This document shows, piece by piece, positions 23,681 to 26,404 of a DNA stretch of 26,404 bases. The DNA lies in the NCBI GenBank assembly GCA_051962095.1, contig JBQCCP010000153.1, positions 1 through 26,404 on the forward strand. The letters run 5' to 3'. The notes below the pieces were generated by a model. The model was not told the origin of the DNA. It saw nothing but the letters and a program-made list of their open reading frames with translations, and ran no database searches. The position numbers and the translations under genes are program-made. Position 1 is the first letter of the stretch; every line of letters starts with the position of its first letter. The DNA is from 66-474 sp051962095 (lineage in GTDB: Bacteria; Pseudomonadota; Gammaproteobacteria; Xanthomonadales; Rhodanobacteraceae).

Positions 23681-23697
<17 letters not shown>
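23522..23697. repeat. 18-bp duplication of the tRNA-Phe 3' end flanking a 158-bp offset
   Basis: ATGGTGGCCAAGGGCGGA occurs at 23522-23539 and again at 23680-23697, where it is the 3' terminus of tRNA-Phe including CCA. Between the copies lie a CGCCATGGATGGCG palindrome (23591-23604) and a perfect hairpin TCGAACCA-CC-TGGTTCGA (23612-23629) whose arms resemble the tRNA T-loop sequence. The arrangement looks like a tRNA-associated attachment-site scar or a decayed tRNA duplication. No integrase or cargo gene is present. Confidence 0.6.
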
Positions 23698-23756
<59 letters not shown>

Positions 23757-23813
23757 ATCCGGCGTGACCGCTCGATGCGTCCGCATTGCGCGAAGGGCGA
23801 TCACGAACCGCGT

Positions 23814-23842
23814 ATTACACCGGCGCCCATCAACAGCGTCAA
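23814..23842 (-). promoter_or_regulatory. Predicted sigma-70 promoter for tRNA-Phe
   Basis: On the minus strand TTGACG (23842-23837) and TGTAAT (23819-23814) are separated by exactly 17 nt and match the consensus at 5/6 positions each. Transcription would begin near 23807, leaving a 5' leader of about 50 nt for RNase P removal. The sequence just after the -10 box is GC-rich (ACGCGG), as in stringently controlled stable-RNA promoters. Confidence 0.6.
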
Positions 23843-23865
23843 GCCTCGACGCTTCAATCGAGGCT
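23842..23865 (-). terminator. Hairpin overlapping the end of the ATL gene
   Basis: AGCCTCGA (23842-23849) pairs perfectly with TCGAGGCT (23858-23865) around an 8-nt loop, spanning the ATL stop codon at 23854-23856. It adjoins the -35 box of the tRNA-Phe promoter, so it may help insulate the tRNA from ATL transcription. There is no clear U-run. Confidence 0.4.
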
Positions 23866-24189
23866 CCACAAGGCCCGGTCGAGGTCGTGGTCGAGCCCAA
23901 ACGCCTGCATCGGCACGCGGCCGTCGCGCACGTCCACGCCTTCGGCGCGCAGGCGTTTGGTCTGCTCACGGAATCCGCGGCTGCCGCGCGGCAGCGCGAT
24001 CGTGCCGTTGGAATGCAGCACCCGGAACCACGGCAGTTCCATGCCGTCCGGCGCGTCGCGCAAGGCGGCGCCCACCAGCCGCGCGCGGCCGGGCAATCCC
24101 GCACGCGCCGCGATCTGGCCGTAGCTGGCGACACGCCCCGCCGGGATCGCGATGATGGCCGCGTAGATGCGTCGGTAGCGTTCGTCCAT
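23854..24189 (-). CDS. atl: Alkyltransferase-like protein (ATL, MGMT family)
   Basis: This 111-aa protein corresponds to the DNA-binding half of O6-methylguanine methyltransferase: YAAIIAIPAGRVASYGQIAARAGLPGRARLVGAAL is the winged-helix part. The active-site motif that is PCHRV in true methyltransferases reads PWFRV here, so the acceptor Cys is replaced by Trp as in ATL proteins. ATLs bind O6-alkylguanine without repairing it and channel it to nucleotide excision repair. The usual ATL motif is PWHRV; Phe instead of His is a small deviation. The ATG at 24189 is chosen because MDERYRRIYAAI is the usual start; longer in-frame starts add an unrelated segment. It is divergent from the 216-aa unknown gene. 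Confidence 0.85.
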   Translation of the reverse strand: MDERYRRIYAAIIAIPAGRVASYGQIAARAGLPGRARLVGAALRDAPDGMELPWFRVLHSNGTIALPRGSRGFREQTKRLRAEGVDVRDGRVPMQAFGLDHDLDRALWSLD

Positions 24190-24291
24190 TGCCTTCACCC
24201 AACCGGAAGACGCGCAGCATAGCGGCACGGCTGCCACCGCCAAATGGCAAGCGGCGTATGCTGCGCGCCGTCAACCGACGGAGCCACGCCC

Positions 24292-24942
24292 ATGCACTTC
24301 GACCGCACCTGCCATCCCGATGCGCCGCACGAAAAACTGCACACGCCGGACTGGTTCGTGTCCAGCCTGATGCTGGATCGCGCGCTGGATGCGGTCCTGC
24401 GCCGTGTGAAGAAGCTGGACCGCCGCCATGATGTTCCTTACCTCGCCGGTTACAGCCTGGACGGCAAGACCATCTACATCGACCGTCATTTGCCGACCGG
24501 TTTCAAATATCGCGGGCGCACCGTCGAGATCGACCGCTTCCTGATCATGCACGAGGAAGTCGAGAAGACCCTGATCGACCAACTGGGCCTGCACTACCTG
24601 CACGCGCACCAGATCGCGACCCGCGCCGAGGAGGCCGCGGTGCGCGCCGAACGCATTTCCTGGCGCGCCTACGACCGCTTCATGCAGAAGTACGTGAAGG
24701 GCGTGGGCGACGAGCGCCTGAAGAAGGTTCCGAATGATCTCGACCTCAAGCCTTATCGCGACTACCACGACTGGGACCTGATGCAGCGCATGGAAAAAGC
24801 CATCGACGCCGGCAGGCTGCGCCCCGCGTCGAAGGCATTGCGCAAGGAGATCGCGGCGTACAACGCGGCGTTCCGCGAACAGCGGCGCAACCTTGCGCGC
24901 AAGCGCAAGCCTACGGCCAAGCGTTCGCGCAAGCGGGATTGA
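24292..24942 (+). CDS. Unrecognised 216-aa protein with HExxE motif and basic tail
   Basis: I cannot assign this protein to a named family. It is predicted soluble, with no signal peptide or transmembrane segment. The N-terminal half contains PYLAGYSLDGKTIYIDRHLP. The centre reads FLIMHEEVEKTLID, giving HExxE at residues 87-91, then LHYLHAHQIATRAEEAAV with His101, 104 and 106, which looks like a metal site in a helical protein. WRAYDRFMQKYVKG and a strongly basic C-terminus (about 194-216, RKRKPTAKRSRKRD) follow; the tail could bind nucleic acid. The ATG at 24292 has GGAG about 10 nt upstream. It converges on the small membrane protein gene with 3 nt between stops. Confidence 0.75.
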   Translation: MHFDRTCHPDAPHEKLHTPDWFVSSLMLDRALDAVLRRVKKLDRRHDVPYLAGYSLDGKTIYIDRHLPTGFKYRGRTVEIDRFLIMHEEVEKTLIDQLGLHYLHAHQIATRAEEAAVRAERISWRAYDRFMQKYVKGVGDERLKKVPNDLDLKPYRDYHDWDLMQRMEKAIDAGRLRPASKALRKEIAAYNAAFREQRRNLARKRKPTAKRSRKRD

Positions 24943-24945
24943 CGG

Positions 24946-25212
24946 CTACTGCACGCGGATGCGCCGCGCCACCATGATCCCGTAGATGCTGATCACGAAC
25001 CACACCGCTTCCAGCAGGAATGCGGACAGGTTGAACGTGCCGAACAGCAAAGACAGCGCGACGCCCAGCGCGCCGATTGCATTCATCAGCTGGTAGATCA
25101 GTCCATTGCCGTGCAGCTTCTGCACCTGCAGCAGGAAATAGGCGAGCAGCGTGACGATCATGCCGATCAATCCGACGATGACCGTCCAGTCGATCGTGAT
25201 GTTGATGCTCAT
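24946..25212 (-). CDS. Small integral membrane protein, CBU_0592-like
   Basis: This 88-aa protein has three predicted transmembrane helices (about residues 10-28, 40-59 and 62-80) with a conserved-looking QVQKLHGNGLIYQLMNAIGALG loop (quoted in part) between the first two. It resembles the CBU_0592 family of small bacterial membrane proteins of unknown function. The ATG at 25212 overlaps the rlmB stop codon as ATGA, so translation is coupled to rlmB. The frame is open further upstream inside rlmB, but those residues are out-of-frame rlmB sequence. Confidence 0.75.
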   Translation of the reverse strand: MSINITIDWTVIVGLIGMIVTLLAYFLLQVQKLHGNGLIYQLMNAIGALGVALSLLFGTFNLSAFLLEAVWFVISIYGIMVARRIRVQ

Positions 25213-25949
25213 GGCTTTTCCCCGCGTTGCCTGACTGCTTCGAACAGTGCGATGCCGGTCGCGACCGAAACGTTCAAACTCTCCATCGCTCCCGGCATCG
25301 GGATGCGCGCCAGGTGGTCGCAAGCCTCGCGCGTGAGCCGCCGCATGCCCTCGCCTTCGCCGCCCATCACCAGCGCGACCTTGCCCTTGAGGTCGACGTC
25401 GTAAAGCGATGCTTCTGCGTCCCCGGCGAGCCCGGTCAACCACATGCCGGCGTCCTTCATTTCGCGCAGGGCGCGCGCGAGGTTGGTCACCTCGACCAGC
25501 GGCACGCGATCGACCGCGCCCGCCGAGGCGCGCCGCACCACCGGCGTGATGCCGACCGCACGGTCCTTCGGCACGATCACCGCGGTGGCGCCGGCCGCCG
25601 CGGCGCTGCGCAGGCAGGCGCCGAGGTTGTGCGGATCGGTGACTCCGTCCAGCACCAGGAACAGCGCGCTGTCGGCATCGAGCAGATCCGCGAGATCGTT
25701 CTCGGACTTCGCCGCAGGTACGTCGTAGTTCGCGGCCACGCCCTGGTGCCGCGCGTGGCCGGAAACCTTGTCCAGCATCGCACGCGGGCGCGTGTGCACG
25801 CGAACGCCCAGGCGCTTGGCCTCGTTAACCAGTTCCGCGATGCGCGGATTATGGTTGCCCTGTTCAACCAGCAATTCGCGCACGCGCGACGGATCGTTCG
25901 CCAACGCGCCTTCGACCGGGTTGATGCCGACGATCCAGGATTCGCTCAT
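25209..25949 (-). CDS. rlmB: 23S rRNA (guanosine2251-2'-O)-methyltransferase RlmB
   Basis: RlmB is a SpoU/TrmH-type (SPOUT) enzyme that methylates the ribose of G2251 in the 23S rRNA P-loop. The 246-aa product has the N-terminal substrate-binding domain (IVGINPVEGAL, then HQGVAA) and the knotted domain with motif 1 DPHNLGACLRSA, motif 2 VMGGEGEGMRRLTREACD and motif 3 IPMPGAMESLNVSVATGI. Length equals the E. coli protein within a few residues. It follows rnr on the same strand, a conserved pairing, although a 206-bp gap with a repeat element separates them. Confidence 0.96.
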   Translation of the reverse strand: MSESWIVGINPVEGALANDPSRVRELLVEQGNHNPRIAELVNEAKRLGVRVHTRPRAMLDKVSGHARHQGVAANYDVPAAKSENDLADLLDADSALFLVLDGVTDPHNLGACLRSAAAAGATAVIVPKDRAVGITPVVRRASAGAVDRVPLVEVTNLARALREMKDAGMWLTGLAGDAEASLYDVDLKGKVALVMGGEGEGMRRLTREACDHLARIPMPGAMESLNVSVATGIALFEAVRQRGEKP

Positions 25950-25981
25950 GTTTTCGTTACCTCGGGCATCGACGAACTACT

Positions 25982-26100
25982 CCCCTCTCCCCCGGGAGAG
26001 GGGCTTGGGGTGAGGGTACGCAATGCCCCATGTAACCAACCTCGTGCGGTTCCGAACCCTCACCCGGCGCTTCGCGCCACCCTCTCCCGGAGGGAGAGGG
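25982..26100. repeat. Xanthomonadales-type intergenic inverted-repeat element (MITE-like)
   Basis: The element has two perfect hairpins, CCCCTCTCCC-CC-GGGAGAGGGG (25982-26003) and CCCTCTCCC-GGA-GGGAGAGGG (26080-26100). Inside them GGGGTGAGGGT (about 26007-26017) is inverted as ACCCTCACCC (about 26056-26065). The whole is thus a large imperfect palindrome of about 119 bp. Similar CCTCTCCC/GGGAGAGG elements are scattered between genes in Xanthomonadales genomes. It fills most of the rnr-rlmB gap. Confidence 0.8.
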
Positions 26101-26155
26101 AAACATGCTGCCACCGCCGCAAGCCGCATCGCGCGACACGGGTGCGCTGCCGCCG

Positions 26156-26404
26156 CTACGTGCCCTCCTTTCCAACCTTGCGGATTTGATGAGCCTCGTC
26201 ACGCAGCATCCTGAAATCGATCTTGCGGTCTTCCATGCTGGCGCGCAGCACCTGCACGCGCACCGCGTCGCCAAGCCGGAACACGGTGCGGGTGCGCTCG
26301 CCGCGCAACTCGTGGCGGCGCGCGTCGAACTGGTAGTAGTCGTTGCGCAACTGGGTGATGTGCACCAGGCCCGACACCTTCGATTCGGTCAACTCCACGA
26401 ACAG
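26156..26404 (-). CDS. rnr: Ribonuclease R (VacB), C-terminal part only
   Basis: Only the last 82 codons are in the window; the gene continues past the right edge. They encode most of the S1 RNA-binding domain: VSGLVHITQLRNDYYQFD, FRLGDAVRVQVLRASMEDRKIDF, which match RNase R (E. coli SGLVHVSSLDNDYYRFD... and DERKIDF). RNase R is a processive 3'-5' exonuclease that degrades structured RNA and acts in rRNA quality control. The protein ends about 17 residues after KIDF with KVGKEGT, without the long Lys-rich tail present in E. coli. The neighbouring rlmB supports the assignment. Confidence 0.9.
   Translation of the reverse strand: MFVELTESKVSGLVHITQLRNDYYQFDARRHELRGERTRTVFRLGDAVRVQVLRASMEDRKIDFRMLRDEAHQIRKVGKEGT

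Overview
The window looks like a chromosomal housekeeping segment from a high-GC gammaproteobacterium, most probably a member of the Xanthomonadales (Rhodanobacteraceae/Xanthomonadaceae). The evidence is the strongly GC-biased codon use, the gene orders lepA-lepB-DUF4845-rnc-era-recO, rsmD/ftsY (divergent), asmA-mutY-yggX and rnr-rlmB, a DUF6491-type protein, and an intergenic CCCTCTCCC/GGGAGAGGG inverted repeat of a kind common in that order. The taxonomic assignment is inference; no rRNA is present. I see no insertion sequence, CRISPR array, prophage gene or integrase.

Layout. (a) 1-4128, minus strand: the 3'-truncated rRNA methyltransferase rlmD, preceded by a two-gene envelope unit made of a large AsmA/YdbH-like protein and a YdbL-like (DUF1318) lipoprotein. 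(b) 4209-4934, plus: an orphan phosphorelay protein, REC plus Hpt domains. (c) 4937-12514, minus: the translation/secretion/RNA-processing run lepA, lepB, DUF4845, rnc, era, recO, with a secreted CocE/NonD-type serine hydrolase inserted between lepB and DUF4845. (d) 12778-14623, minus: rsmD, coaD and an unknown lipoprotein. (e) 14641-14851: a repeat-rich intergenic region between divergent rsmD and ftsY. (f) 14907-18466, plus: a tight ftsY-asmA-like-mutY-yggX unit in which mutY runs 148 bp into yggX out of frame. (g) 18463-22828: a DUF6491 protein (minus), then a fatty-acid-hydroxylase-like membrane protein, a Tat-exported multicopper oxidase, a small secreted His/Cys-rich protein and a cysteine-synthase-like PLP enzyme (all plus). 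(h) 23028-24942: an AhpD-like protein, tRNA-Phe with a duplicated 3' end nearby, an alkyltransferase-like (ATL) protein and an unrecognised 216-aa protein. (i) 24946-26404, minus: the end of rnr, rlmB and a translationally coupled small membrane protein.

How the genes fit together. Most of the window is core cell biology: ribosome and rRNA maturation (rlmD, rlmB, era, rnc, rnr, rsmD, lepA), membrane targeting and export (ftsY, lepB), DNA repair (recO, mutY, atl), Fe-S/oxidative protection (yggX), CoA synthesis (coaD) and envelope lipid handling (YdbH/YdbL-like, AsmA-like). The accessory-looking parts are the hydrolase insertion, the REC-Hpt gene and the 19.0-22.8 kb oxidase neighbourhood.

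I did not find an unmistakable new multi-gene system. The best candidates for undescribed biology are the multicopper oxidase with a Phe at the type-1 copper axial position beside the His/Cys-rich secreted protein, the YdbL lipoprotein that may replace the missing YnbE, the orphan REC-Hpt protein, the 216-aa HExxE protein, and a family of short intergenic palindromes with a CATGGATG-like centre.
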